From contig NZ_CP068083.1 of NCBI RefSeq assembly GCF_016725325.1, forward strand, positions 930,001 through 994,000: a stretch of DNA of 64,000 nt. Reading direction: 5' to 3'. The notes beneath the pieces are model-generated. The model had not been told where the DNA came from. It worked only from the letters and a program-made list of their open reading frames with translations, and made no database searches. Shown piece by piece: positions 8,886-17,190 of the stretch (its first letter is position 1; every line of letters begins with the position of its first letter). Source of the DNA: Sphingobacterium spiritivorum. GTDB taxonomy: Bacteria > Bacteroidota > Bacteroidia > Sphingobacteriales > Sphingobacteriaceae. Position numbers and translations under genes: made by a program.

Positions 8886-9902
8886 ATGAAATCCATAAAT
8901 TATGCCTTCCTATTATTATTCAGTCTTTCAGTTAGTGTGGTCAGTGCTCAATCTAAAGAAGAGCTGAAGAAAAAATATGAAAACAGTGACCTCCATAAAG
9001 AAACAGAGAAAAAAATGAGGAACACACACAATTACCCGGATAGTGTCATTCTCCCTCCTCTTCATTTTACCAATTCTTTTGTACAATTAGACAGCACTAT
9101 AACGGATTTTCAATCTTTCAGTATAGATGTAGAGGTTCTCAATGATATTCCGGACGAATATGCATTCTATATATCTCCATTCAATATTCAGTTAAATGGT
9201 ATGCCTGTGTATGGAGGTATCCAGACCCATTCGGATGGTTATAGTGTCAAAGATAATAAGTATCAGCAAATCGGACGTGGAGGAATCTTCTCTCGCTGGT
9301 ACGAACGCAGCAAAGAGGCGACAAATTCTCCCGGATATTACAACAGCAGTGATGGTGAGGGTGATTTTATAAGTGTGCGCAATAAACTAAACTGGAATAA
9401 AGGGAAATATAGATTAAAGCTTACAAAAACAAAATACGAGAAAGGAAAAAGTGTAGCTTCCGATTTCACCCCCAAGGATTTATATTTCTCCTGGGGAGAT
9501 GTAGAGCATTCCTGGGTAACTTATACGGTCGAAAATCTGCAGACGCAACGTATAGACACTATAGGTGCATTGGCCTTTCCGGGTAAAAAAATCCGAATGG
9601 ACAAAACAATCGTTTATTTTACAGAACAATATCATAAATACTTTGATTTTGGAATTCCTGACAGACATTTAGGAGACAACTTCATCTACTACAAAGACAT
9701 TCCGGTCATCGACATGACCCTCAGCAATCTGACCGTCAACGGGAAAGTATTTATTCCTAAAGAAATTAAAACATATCACAACCGCACGCACCATCCGGAT
9801 CAGGATCAAATCAAAATGCCTATGCCTGTACTCTCCACAGACAAGTATGACCCCGAAACAGGTGTATTGACTTATCGTATCGGAGAATTGGTCCGCTGGT
9901 AG
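8886..9902 (+). CDS. Secreted protein, DUF3472-like features
   Basis: I place the start at the ATG at 8886, because it gives a clean signal peptide (MKSINYAFLLLFSLSVSVVSAQ); the open frame extends upstream to 8829 but that adds a non-signal leader. The mature protein (about 317 residues) has a charged helix, then a beta-rich domain with GGIFSRWYERSK and DGEGDFISVRNKLNWNKGKYRLKL. This glycine/Trp pattern resembles DUF3472 surface or carbohydrate-associated proteins, but I am not certain. It is probably periplasmic or surface exposed. It is monocistronic between the divergent kinase gene and the DUF1599 gene. Confidence 0.72.
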   Translation: MKSINYAFLLLFSLSVSVVSAQSKEELKKKYENSDLHKETEKKMRNTHNYPDSVILPPLHFTNSFVQLDSTITDFQSFSIDVEVLNDIPDEYAFYISPFNIQLNGMPVYGGIQTHSDGYSVKDNKYQQIGRGGIFSRWYERSKEATNSPGYYNSSDGEGDFISVRNKLNWNKGKYRLKLTKTKYEKGKSVASDFTPKDLYFSWGDVEHSWVTYTVENLQTQRIDTIGALAFPGKKIRMDKTIVYFTEQYHKYFDFGIPDRHLGDNFIYYKDIPVIDMTLSNLTVNGKVFIPKEIKTYHNRTHHPDQDQIKMPMPVLSTDKYDPETGVLTYRIGELVRW

Positions 9903-10009
9903 TCAAAAATATTACTGTACTGGTTTTATAGCATTATATTTTCGGGGAATATGATGCTATAATTACAAAGCCGGTCCCTGCTTTATCCCCAAATTTTACT
10001 TATTCTACT

Positions 10010-10017
10010 TATATTTG
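10010..10017 (+). promoter_or_regulatory. -7 element for the DUF1599-aroK-gldA run
   Basis: TAtaTTTG matches the Bacteroidota -7 box exactly, 38 nt before the ATG at 10056. I see no good TTTG at -33. Confidence 0.5.
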
Positions 10018-10055
10018 CTAATCAACAAATTATTAAGAGCATACAATCACCGTTC

Positions 10056-10601
10056 ATGGATACGATTCAAGAATATAACAGTGTTATCGAGCATTGTCAA
10101 AACCTTTTTATCAGGAAAACAAAAGATTATGGTACAGCATGGCGCATCATGCGGCTATCCTCTATCACCGACCAAATTTATATTAAAGCTCAAAGAATCC
10201 GTACATTAGAAGTAAAACAAGTCTCCAAAGTTGGAGAGGGTATTGCCGAAGAGTATGTAGGTATTATTAATTACTGTGTAATTGCTATGCTGCAGATCGA
10301 ACTGGGTGAAGACGGAGAGGAAAATCTGGATCCGGCATTTGTGAACCAAAAATATAATGAAAAAGTAGAACAGACCAGAGATTTGATGCTAGCCAAAAAT
10401 CACGACTATGGGGAAGCCTGGCGTGATATGCGGATTTCATCACTTACAGATCTGATTCTGATGAAAATACACCGCGTCAAACAGATCGAAGACAACGGTG
10501 GGCAAACTATCGTTTCCGAAGGAATCAACGCCAACTATCAAGATATGTTAAATTATGCCGTATTCGCCTTGATAAAAATGGGTTTGGCAGCACAAAAATA
10601 A
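10056..10601 (+). CDS. DUF1599 protein with internal duplication
   Basis: This 181-residue protein is built from two copies of one domain. Residues about 5-50 and 103-150 share the pattern K..DYG.AWR.MR.SS.TD.I..K..R. The family is DUF1599, which I recall as also called nucleotide-modification-associated domain 1 (Nmad1). No catalytic function is established. It is the first of five closely spaced plus-strand genes (7-nt gap to the next, then overlaps at aroK and GDPD), so it is probably co-transcribed with housekeeping genes rather than with a DNA-modification island. Confidence 0.82.
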   Translation: MDTIQEYNSVIEHCQNLFIRKTKDYGTAWRIMRLSSITDQIYIKAQRIRTLEVKQVSKVGEGIAEEYVGIINYCVIAMLQIELGEDGEENLDPAFVNQKYNEKVEQTRDLMLAKNHDYGEAWRDMRISSLTDLILMKIHRVKQIEDNGGQTIVSEGINANYQDMLNYAVFALIKMGLAAQK

Positions 10602-10608
10602 ACCAGAT

Positions 10609-11808
10609 ATGCAAAGTACCTACATTCAACCTGCTAAACAAAAGACAAACTATCTGCTAGGATTTTCAAGAATCCTCACTGGACTGCTTTTTATCTTTTC
10701 GGGTTTGATAAAAGCCAATGACCCGACTGGATTCGGATATAAACTGGAAGAATATTTTCATGTATTCAACATGAATTTTCTGAATGATTACAGCACTTAC
10801 CTGGCTATTCTGATCTGTGGATTGGAAATTATTTTCGGGGCTCTGTTACTGTTAGGTTTCCATGGCCGTAAAGTAGCCTGGGGATTACTGATTCTTATTA
10901 TTTTCTTTACTTTTCTTACCTTCTACTCTGCTTTTTTTGAGGTAGTAACATCCTGCGGATGTTTTGGGGATGCTATTCCTTTGACTCCATGGCAGTCTTT
11001 TTCTAAAGACCTTGTTCTACTGGCACTCATTCTGATTATCTTTATCTATCGCAAACAAATAAAACCTATAATTGCAGACCCTTTCACCAGTAACCTGCTG
11101 ACTACAGCTGTGGTCGTCATCTCCATGGGCATAGGAATATACACAACACATTACCTCCCTTTTATTGATTTTCTTCCTTACAAAAAAGGCAATAATATCC
11201 CCTCTCTTATGGTCTTACCGGAAGGTAAAGAAGGAGACGTATATGAGACAATATATGCCATGAAAAATGTAAAAACGGGAGAAACAAAGGATGTTACAGA
11301 CAAAGTTTATATGTCTGAAAAAATATGGGAGGACAGCGATTGGGAAATTGTAGGAGATCCTAAAAGTAAACTTATCAAAAAAGGATACGCTATCCCGATT
11401 CCGGATCTGATGATAACTGATGTAGACGGAAATGACAAAACACAGGAAATTATCAGCAATCCCTACTACAACTTTGTGGTTGTTAGTAAAGACCTGACTA
11501 AAATGGGAAAAGGCGAACTGGAAGCTTTGGGTCAGATCAATCAGACCGTCAAACAAATTGCAGAGGACTATAATCTTAGAGCAGTTTTACTGACAGCGAG
11601 TTCATCAACAGATGCTGATTATCTGAGTGAACATATGGATCTGATCTTTGAGATTTTTTACGCAGATCAAGTACCGCTTAAAAGCATGGTAAGATCTAAT
11701 CCGGGAGTGCTGCTTTTACAAAATGGAACCGTGATCAACAAATGGTCACACAATAACTTCCCGTCTGTCGAAAAGTTAGAAAAAAAATATTTCAAGGAAG
11801 ATAAATAA
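10609..11808 (+). CDS. BT_3928-type membrane protein (DoxX-like domain plus thioredoxin-like domain)
   Basis: This 399-residue protein has four transmembrane helices in residues 20-150 forming a DoxX/MauE-like domain. It holds the pair TSCGCFGD (about 110-117), and a fifth helix lies near 165-185. The C-terminal half has a thioredoxin-like pattern (NFVVVSKDL, then FYADQVPLKSMVRSNPGVLLL) but no CxxC. NCBI names such Bacteroidota proteins BT_3928 family. The Cys pair in the membrane domain suggests disulfide or quinone redox exchange, as proposed for MauE/VKOR-like proteins; this is inference. The stop overlaps the aroK start by one base (TAATG). Confidence 0.8.
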   Translation: MQSTYIQPAKQKTNYLLGFSRILTGLLFIFSGLIKANDPTGFGYKLEEYFHVFNMNFLNDYSTYLAILICGLEIIFGALLLLGFHGRKVAWGLLILIIFFTFLTFYSAFFEVVTSCGCFGDAIPLTPWQSFSKDLVLLALILIIFIYRKQIKPIIADPFTSNLLTTAVVVISMGIGIYTTHYLPFIDFLPYKKGNNIPSLMVLPEGKEGDVYETIYAMKNVKTGETKDVTDKVYMSEKIWEDSDWEIVGDPKSKLIKKGYAIPIPDLMITDVDGNDKTQEIISNPYYNFVVVSKDLTKMGKGELEALGQINQTVKQIAEDYNLRAVLLTASSSTDADYLSEHMDLIFEIFYADQVPLKSMVRSNPGVLLLQNGTVINKWSHNNFPSVEKLEKKYFKEDK

Positions 11809-12341
11809 TGAATACGCCCGTTTTTTTAATCGGTTATATGGGAAGCGGTAAAACAACTATCGGTAAAAAGCTTGCCAATAAAATGAATGTACCGTTTATC
11901 GACCTTGACGAAGAGATAGTAAAATATATTGGTATGCCGATTGCTCAGTATTTTGAAACAAACAGTGAAGAAGCTTTCCGAAATCTGGAACGCGAATTTC
12001 TGCAAAAGCAGGAAGGAGTATCCGGTATCATTTCTACAGGAGGAGGAACACCTTGTTTCCATGACAATATGAGTTGGATCAATGAAAGAGGAATTTCTCT
12101 GTACCTGAAAATGACACCGAAAGCGCTCTGGGACAGGCTATCCAAATCAGATGTTAAGAAAAGACCGATTTTGCTCGGGTTAAAGGGAGAAGAGCTCTAT
12201 CAGTTTATTGAATCTAAACTGGAAGAACGGGAGCCGTTTTATAATCAGGCTCATATTATCTTCGAAAAACTGGATCGTGATCTGGATGAAATCATTCGCC
12301 TGATAAATACGCACAATAAAGAAAATAGTCCTACTATATGA
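11808..12341 (+). CDS. aroK: Shikimate kinase
   Basis: This 177-residue kinase phosphorylates shikimate at O3 in the chorismate pathway. The P-loop is GYMGSGKT (residues 9-16). Asp residues in FIDLDEEI bind shikimate/Mg, STGGGTP is the shikimate-binding GGG loop (about 77-82), and KRPIL is the lid arginine region. Length is typical. The start overlaps the stop of the upstream gene by 1 nt, and the stop overlaps the next start by 4 nt (ATGA), indicating tight coupling. Confidence 0.93.
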   Translation: MNTPVFLIGYMGSGKTTIGKKLANKMNVPFIDLDEEIVKYIGMPIAQYFETNSEEAFRNLEREFLQKQEGVSGIISTGGGTPCFHDNMSWINERGISLYLKMTPKALWDRLSKSDVKKRPILLGLKGEELYQFIESKLEEREPFYNQAHIIFEKLDRDLDEIIRLINTHNKENSPTI

Positions 12342-13282
12342 ATAAAAGAATACGGATACTTCTACTCGGGTTTATCCTGCTGACAACGATCAGCAGTTGT
12401 ATAGAAATGGCTTCCTCTAATAAGCCATCCCTTACTCAGGGCACCGTTTTTAAATTCAAATCCGTAGATGATTTATATCAGTTTCTGACTTATGATGAAA
12501 AAAGATATCCGCTTGTCAGTGCTCATCGAGGCGGGCCATATCCGGGATATCCTGAAAATGCTATAGAAACATTCGATTATATCGCCAGCAAACAGCCTTC
12601 CATTATTGAATGTGATGTAAGACTGACTAAAGATTCTGCTTTGGTACTGATGCATGACGACAAACTGGACCGTACAACTAATGGTACTGGCAAAGTAAGT
12701 GATCATACCCTTGCTGAACTAAAAAAACTTAAACTCAAGGACAACAATGGAAAGTTGACCTTATATCGCATTCCAACTTTAGAAGAAGCATTGGCATGGG
12801 GAATAGGCAAAGTAATCTACACCCTTGATGTAAAACAGGAAACACCTTACAGTCTGGTTATTAATGCTATCCGTAAGACCAGAGCAGAAGCGCATGTCAT
12901 TATTATTACCTATAATCCCAATCAGGCCGACCGTATATTCAGTCTGGCTCCGGATCTTATGATTTCAGCCTCTATCCGCAACTCCGGAGACCTATTACGT
13001 CTTAATGACAGGGATATACCAGACAACAGATTAGTGGCTTTTGTAGGAACGAGAGAAGCTGACAAAGGTCTGGTTGATCTTCTCCATGGACATGGGATAC
13101 CCATTATCCTCGGCACTATGGGTAACCTGGACAAACAGGCTAAAGCAAATGGCAATCAGGTATATGCTGAATACGTAGATAGAGGTGCTGATATATTAAG
13201 CACAGACAGACCATTAGAGGCAGGAAAATCCCTGAAATATTACATCTTGAAAAGAGGAATAAAATCTCCGTTTATCAATTAA
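12338..13282 (+). CDS. Glycerophosphodiester phosphodiesterase lipoprotein
   Basis: This 314-residue lipoprotein has a signal peptide ending in the lipobox ISSC (Cys21), so it is membrane anchored in the periplasm or on the outer membrane. The GDPD domain shows HRGG...PENA, IIECDVRLTKD and MHDDKLDRTTNG, containing the catalytic His pair and the metal-binding Glu/Asp. It hydrolyses glycerophosphodiesters to glycerol-3-phosphate and an alcohol. The start overlaps the aroK stop (ATGA), and gldA follows after 9 nt. Confidence 0.9.
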   Translation: MNKRIRILLLGFILLTTISSCIEMASSNKPSLTQGTVFKFKSVDDLYQFLTYDEKRYPLVSAHRGGPYPGYPENAIETFDYIASKQPSIIECDVRLTKDSALVLMHDDKLDRTTNGTGKVSDHTLAELKKLKLKDNNGKLTLYRIPTLEEALAWGIGKVIYTLDVKQETPYSLVINAIRKTRAEAHVIIITYNPNQADRIFSLAPDLMISASIRNSGDLLRLNDRDIPDNRLVAFVGTREADKGLVDLLHGHGIPIILGTMGNLDKQAKANGNQVYAEYVDRGADILSTDRPLEAGKSLKYYILKRGIKSPFIN

Positions 13283-13291
13283 GAACCACAC

Positions 13292-13999
13292 ATGTCTATT
13301 GTACTCAGGCAAATTACCAAAACGTACCATCAGCAAAAGGCCTTAGACGAAATTTCGTTTGATGTATCGGCCAATACTATAGTTGGTTTTCTGGGACCCA
13401 ACGGGGCAGGAAAATCAACCACGATGAAAATTATGACAGGACTGATTCCGGCTGATTCCGGTTCTGTGATCATCAATGGACTTAATTTAGAAAATGCTCA
13501 CAGGGAGATCAAAAAATTAATTGGCTACCTCCCGGAGAACAATCCTTTATATGGAGAAATGTATGTCCGGGAGATCCTTGCTTTCGAAGCAGGAGTACAT
13601 CAGATCGCAAATAAATCACAGCGAATAGAAGAGGTTATCTACCTTACCGGTCTGGAAAGCGAACAACACAAAAAAGTACAACAACTCTCCAAAGGATACA
13701 GACAACGTGTGGGATTAGCAATGGCTATTATCCACGATCCCCAGGTGCTCATTCTGGACGAGCCTACGACCGGATTAGACCCTAATCAGATTCTCGAAAT
13801 CAGAAGTCTGATTAAAACACTGGGAAAAGAAAAAACCGTCCTGTTCTCCACCCATATCATGCAGGAAGTGGAAGCGATTTGCGATGCTGTCATTATCCTA
13901 AAAAAAGGAAAAGTCATGGAAAATTTTGCATTAAAAGAATCAGACACAAAATACCCTGGCTTAACAATGGAAGATATTTTTGTTCAAATAACTAAATAA
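13292..13999 (+). CDS. gldA: ABC transporter ATP-binding protein GldA
   Basis: This 235-residue ATPase has Walker A GPNGAGKSTT (about 34-43), a Q-loop near YLPENNPLY, the signature LSKGYRQR (about 131), Walker B LILDEPTTGLD and the switch His in FSTHIM. The YLPENNPLYGEMYVREIL segment and the nearby gldF-gldG fusion identify it as GldA, the energy subunit of the Gld ABC transporter. It is shorter than the roughly 300-residue flavobacterial GldA, lacking most of the C-terminal extension. It is separated from gldFG by the small barrel gene at 14067. The role in a genus not known to glide is unclear. Confidence 0.85.
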   Translation: MSIVLRQITKTYHQQKALDEISFDVSANTIVGFLGPNGAGKSTTMKIMTGLIPADSGSVIINGLNLENAHREIKKLIGYLPENNPLYGEMYVREILAFEAGVHQIANKSQRIEEVIYLTGLESEQHKKVQQLSKGYRQRVGLAMAIIHDPQVLILDEPTTGLDPNQILEIRSLIKTLGKEKTVLFSTHIMQEVEAICDAVIILKKGKVMENFALKESDTKYPGLTMEDIFVQITK

Positions 14000-14066
14000 A
14001 ATTCCTAAAACTTTCTTTCTGTTTGACTGTTATTACTATATTGAATATCAATAAATACAGGAAAAC

Positions 14067-14645
14067 ATGAAAAAATTATTTTTACCTTTTATTCTTTTGT
14101 TGGGAACAGTTGGTGTTACTCAAGCTCAAAAAATCGAAACTAAACCTCAGACATCAGCAGATGTAGGTATGAGACCGATTCAGACAGGTAACTGGATGGT
14201 TGGTGGTTCTATCGGAAGTTTAGGATATAGTTTTGAAGGCAAATCTTTCAATGCAGCACTTAATCCCCGTGCAGGATACTTTGTATCTGACGGTATTGCT
14301 ATTGGTGCTGAGGGGATGTTGGGACTGACTACAATAAAAGATGGAGAAAACGATTGGAGATATGGTATTGCTCCATTCGTAAGATACTACTTCCCGGAGG
14401 GAGCTAGTTCTACAGGCCGCTTCTTTGGTCAGGGTTCTGTTGGTATTGCTGGAAGTTCATTAGGAGATGGTGCAACATTTACAGCAGGAGCGAACGTAGG
14501 GTATGCACACTTTATTACACAAACTGTGGCTTTGGAAGCAACATTTGGATACAATTACTCCAAAGCAAATGTGAGCGGTGCAGATAAATCTACAGGTCTT
14601 GGTTTTGGTGTAGGTTTCCAGATCTATCTTCCGGGAAAAAGATAG
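14067..14645 (+). CDS. Small outer-membrane beta-barrel protein
   Basis: This 192-residue protein has a signal peptide (residues 1-20, ending TQAQ). After a short linker come alternating beta strands with Gly/aromatic patterns (WMVGGSIGSLGYSF, GYFVSDGIAIGAEG, APFVRYYFPEG, VGYAHFITQTVALEATFGY). It ends GVGFQIYLPGKR, as in eight-stranded OmpX/OmpA-like or DUF3575-type barrels. It lies between gldA and the gldF-gldG fusion, but a strong terminator (14666-14693) separates it from the fusion gene, so a role in the Gld system is doubtful. Confidence 0.82.
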   Translation: MKKLFLPFILLLGTVGVTQAQKIETKPQTSADVGMRPIQTGNWMVGGSIGSLGYSFEGKSFNAALNPRAGYFVSDGIAIGAEGMLGLTTIKDGENDWRYGIAPFVRYYFPEGASSTGRFFGQGSVGIAGSSLGDGATFTAGANVGYAHFITQTVALEATFGYNYSKANVSGADKSTGLGFGVGFQIYLPGKR

Positions 14646-14665
14646 TTTTAACTTAATCCATTAAT

Positions 14666-14693
14666 AAAGTACCGGCTGATCAGCCGGTACTTT
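14666..14693 (+). terminator. Terminator after the small barrel gene
   Basis: A perfect palindrome AAAGTACCGGCTGATC plus its complement is followed by TTCTTGTTTT. Confidence 0.8.
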
Positions 14694-14744
14694 CTTGTTT
14701 TACCGCCTTCTATTTGCTATTTTCGAAGCAAAAAACAAGACATT

Positions 14745-17165
14745 TTGCTTAGTATTTATAAAAAAGAGGTATCCTCGTATTTCAATGCACTTATCGGATA
14801 TCTTGCCATAGGCTTATTTCTCTTAATTACCGGTTTATTGTTTTGGGTATTCCCGGAAACCAGTATTTTAGACAATGGATATGCTTCCCTTGAAGGTTTT
14901 TTCTCCCTTACACCTTACCTCTTTATCTTTCTCATACCGGCCATTACCATGCGGGCTATTGCCGGAGAAAAAGCGGAAGGAACATATGATCTCCTGTTGA
15001 GTCGTCCGGTTACAGTAAGGCAAATTGTTTTTGGTAAATTTTTAGGTGGTACTACTATTACCACATTAGCAATTGTACCTACCATTATCTATTCAATTTC
15101 CATTTACTTCTTAGCAAACCCAGCCGGCAATATAGATATCGGTGCGACTATTGGCTCCTATATCGGATTATTACTATTAGGAATTGGATTTGTTGCTATA
15201 GGACTCTTTTGTTCCTCCCTTTCAAAAAATGCAATTGTTTCCTTTTTACTGGCCGTCTTCTGTAGTTTCATAATGTTTTATGGTTTCGATGCCATTAGTC
15301 AGTTAAGTATCCTTACTTCTTATGAGACATTTGTCAAAAACATCGGGTTTCAGGAACATTACCTGGCGATCAGCCGCGGCGTACTTACGATATCTGATTT
15401 ACTGTATTTCATTTCTGTACCTCTGTTCTTTTTAGTACTGACCGTAGGGCATCTCCGTCGTCAGTTCAACCCCAGAAAGAAGACTTTTACCTACTACGGA
15501 GCGACCATAGCTATTGTTATTCTTCTCAATTCAGGACTTATGAATTCATGGTCTGACCGTATTGATTTTACAGAAGACAAGCGGTTTACCCTGAATGATA
15601 CATCTAAAAACATTGTCCAAAAACTAGACAAAGACATATACATTACCATTTTTCTTGATGGAGAATTGCCCAGTGGATTTGACCGGTTAAAAAAAGCAGC
15701 GATAGATATGGCATCAGATTTACGCTCATACTCTAATGGCAAGATTAAATTCAATATATTAAATCCATTGACCGGTACGCCTGCGGAACAGCAGGAATTT
15801 ACGCAGGCGTTAGTCGGAAGAGGATTATATCCCACCAATCTCAGTGTAAAATCAGAATCAGGATTCAATCAAAAAATGATTTTTCCTGGTGCTATTATTT
15901 CTACAGCGGACCGGGAAATCGCGCTCAATCTCCTGCAGAACAGAAGCAGCGCAAGTCCGGAACAAATTCTTAATAATTCTATTCAAAATCTGGAATATGC
16001 CTTTATATCCGCTATTACTAAAGTTACAAAGAAGGACTTTCCATATATAGGATTTACAGAAGGACATGGGGAAGCGACGGACCTGCAATTGTATGATGCC
16101 ATGCACTCACTTATGAACGGGAATGAGGTTGGACGTATCCTCCTGGACTCCCTCGATTATGAAGGCCTGAAAAAGCTGGATATCATGATTATTGCCAAAC
16201 CGGTTAAAGCATTTTCGGAAAGTGACAAATACAAGATCGATTATTTTATAAGAAACGGTGGAAATGTTATATGGGCAATCGATCAGATAGATGCTAGTCT
16301 GGATCAACTTAGAGCAACAGGAGAACAGCCTATCATAGGACGACAGCTCAATCTGGACGATCAGCTCTTCCTCTATGGCTTACGTTTTAATTATAACCTG
16401 GTAGCAGATATGAACTGCGGACAGATTCCGATCAGTGTAGGCAATGTTGGCGGACAATCTCAAATAGAGCTCGCTCCCTGGCTATTTTATCCTATTCTCA
16501 TGCCGGTATCCACAAATCCTATTGTTAAAAACCTGGACGGAATACGTACCGAATTCACAGGAACTATAGATACTATTGAAGCAAAAGGCATTAAAAAAGA
16601 AATTATACTTCAATCCTCTCCTTTTACTCGTATACTCAGCACCCCGGCCACGATATCATTGCAAATGGTAGAAAAACAACCAGACCCTGCGCGCTTCAAA
16701 AGCAAACCAGCTACGGTAGCCATATTACTGCAGGGAAAATTTCCTTATATTTTTGAAAATCGTCCGGCTCCGGCAGGGATTCAAAATCCTGTAGATTTAT
16801 CTTCTGTATCTAAACCTGCAAAAATGCTGGCTATAGCAGACGGAGACTGGCTCATCAATCAGGTCAATGCATCGGATCAATCTCCTTTTCCATTGGGATG
16901 GGATCGCTATACCAATCAGCAGTTCGCCAATAAAACTTTCCTGGAAAATGCAGTGGACTATTTATTGAATGATACCTCTCTGATATCTCTAAGAAACAGG
17001 GAGGTCAAATTGCGCATGCTGGATCAGGCACTTGTGCGAAAAGATAAGTTGCAATGGCAGTTTATAAACGTTGTGTTACCTGTTGTCATTCTGTTTTTGG
17101 CTGGATTCCTTCAACAACTGTTACGGAAAAGAAAGTACACAAAAAAAGCCGTCCCTAGGGTGTAG
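14745..17165 (+). CDS. gldFG: GldF-GldG fusion, Gld ABC transporter permease and auxiliary subunit
   Basis: One uninterrupted 806-residue frame joins two proteins that are separate in flavobacteria. Residues 1 to about 235 are a six-helix ABC-2-type permease beginning LSIYKKEVSSYFNALIGYL and containing PAITMRAIAGEKAEGTYDLLLSRP (GldF). Residues about 245-806 are GldG: an N-terminal helix, the RIDFTEDKRFTLND segment, a large periplasmic domain and a C-terminal helix near 775-795. The start is TTG at 14745, since no ATG fits and the first residues match GldF. With gldA it would form the Gld ABC transporter. The last codons overlap the terminator of the convergent CoA-transferase gene. Confidence 0.88.
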   Translation: MLSIYKKEVSSYFNALIGYLAIGLFLLITGLLFWVFPETSILDNGYASLEGFFSLTPYLFIFLIPAITMRAIAGEKAEGTYDLLLSRPVTVRQIVFGKFLGGTTITTLAIVPTIIYSISIYFLANPAGNIDIGATIGSYIGLLLLGIGFVAIGLFCSSLSKNAIVSFLLAVFCSFIMFYGFDAISQLSILTSYETFVKNIGFQEHYLAISRGVLTISDLLYFISVPLFFLVLTVGHLRRQFNPRKKTFTYYGATIAIVILLNSGLMNSWSDRIDFTEDKRFTLNDTSKNIVQKLDKDIYITIFLDGELPSGFDRLKKAAIDMASDLRSYSNGKIKFNILNPLTGTPAEQQEFTQALVGRGLYPTNLSVKSESGFNQKMIFPGAIISTADREIALNLLQNRSSASPEQILNNSIQNLEYAFISAITKVTKKDFPYIGFTEGHGEATDLQLYDAMHSLMNGNEVGRILLDSLDYEGLKKLDIMIIAKPVKAFSESDKYKIDYFIRNGGNVIWAIDQIDASLDQLRATGEQPIIGRQLNLDDQLFLYGLRFNYNLVADMNCGQIPISVGNVGGQSQIELAPWLFYPILMPVSTNPIVKNLDGIRTEFTGTIDTIEAKGIKKEIILQSSPFTRILSTPATISLQMVEKQPDPARFKSKPATVAILLQGKFPYIFENRPAPAGIQNPVDLSSVSKPAKMLAIADGDWLINQVNASDQSPFPLGWDRYTNQQFANKTFLENAVDYLLNDTSLISLRNREVKLRMLDQALVRKDKLQWQFINVVLPVVILFLAGFLQQLLRKRKYTKKAVPRV

Positions 17166-17173
17166 TGACGGCT
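17140..17173 (-). terminator. Terminator of the CoA-transferase gene, inside the gldFG 3' end
   Basis: On the minus strand AGCCGTC and GACGGCT pair around a 13-nt loop and are followed by seven T residues. The element overlaps the last codons and stop of gldFG. Confidence 0.75.
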
Positions 17174-17190
17174 CTATATTTAGTTCATTA

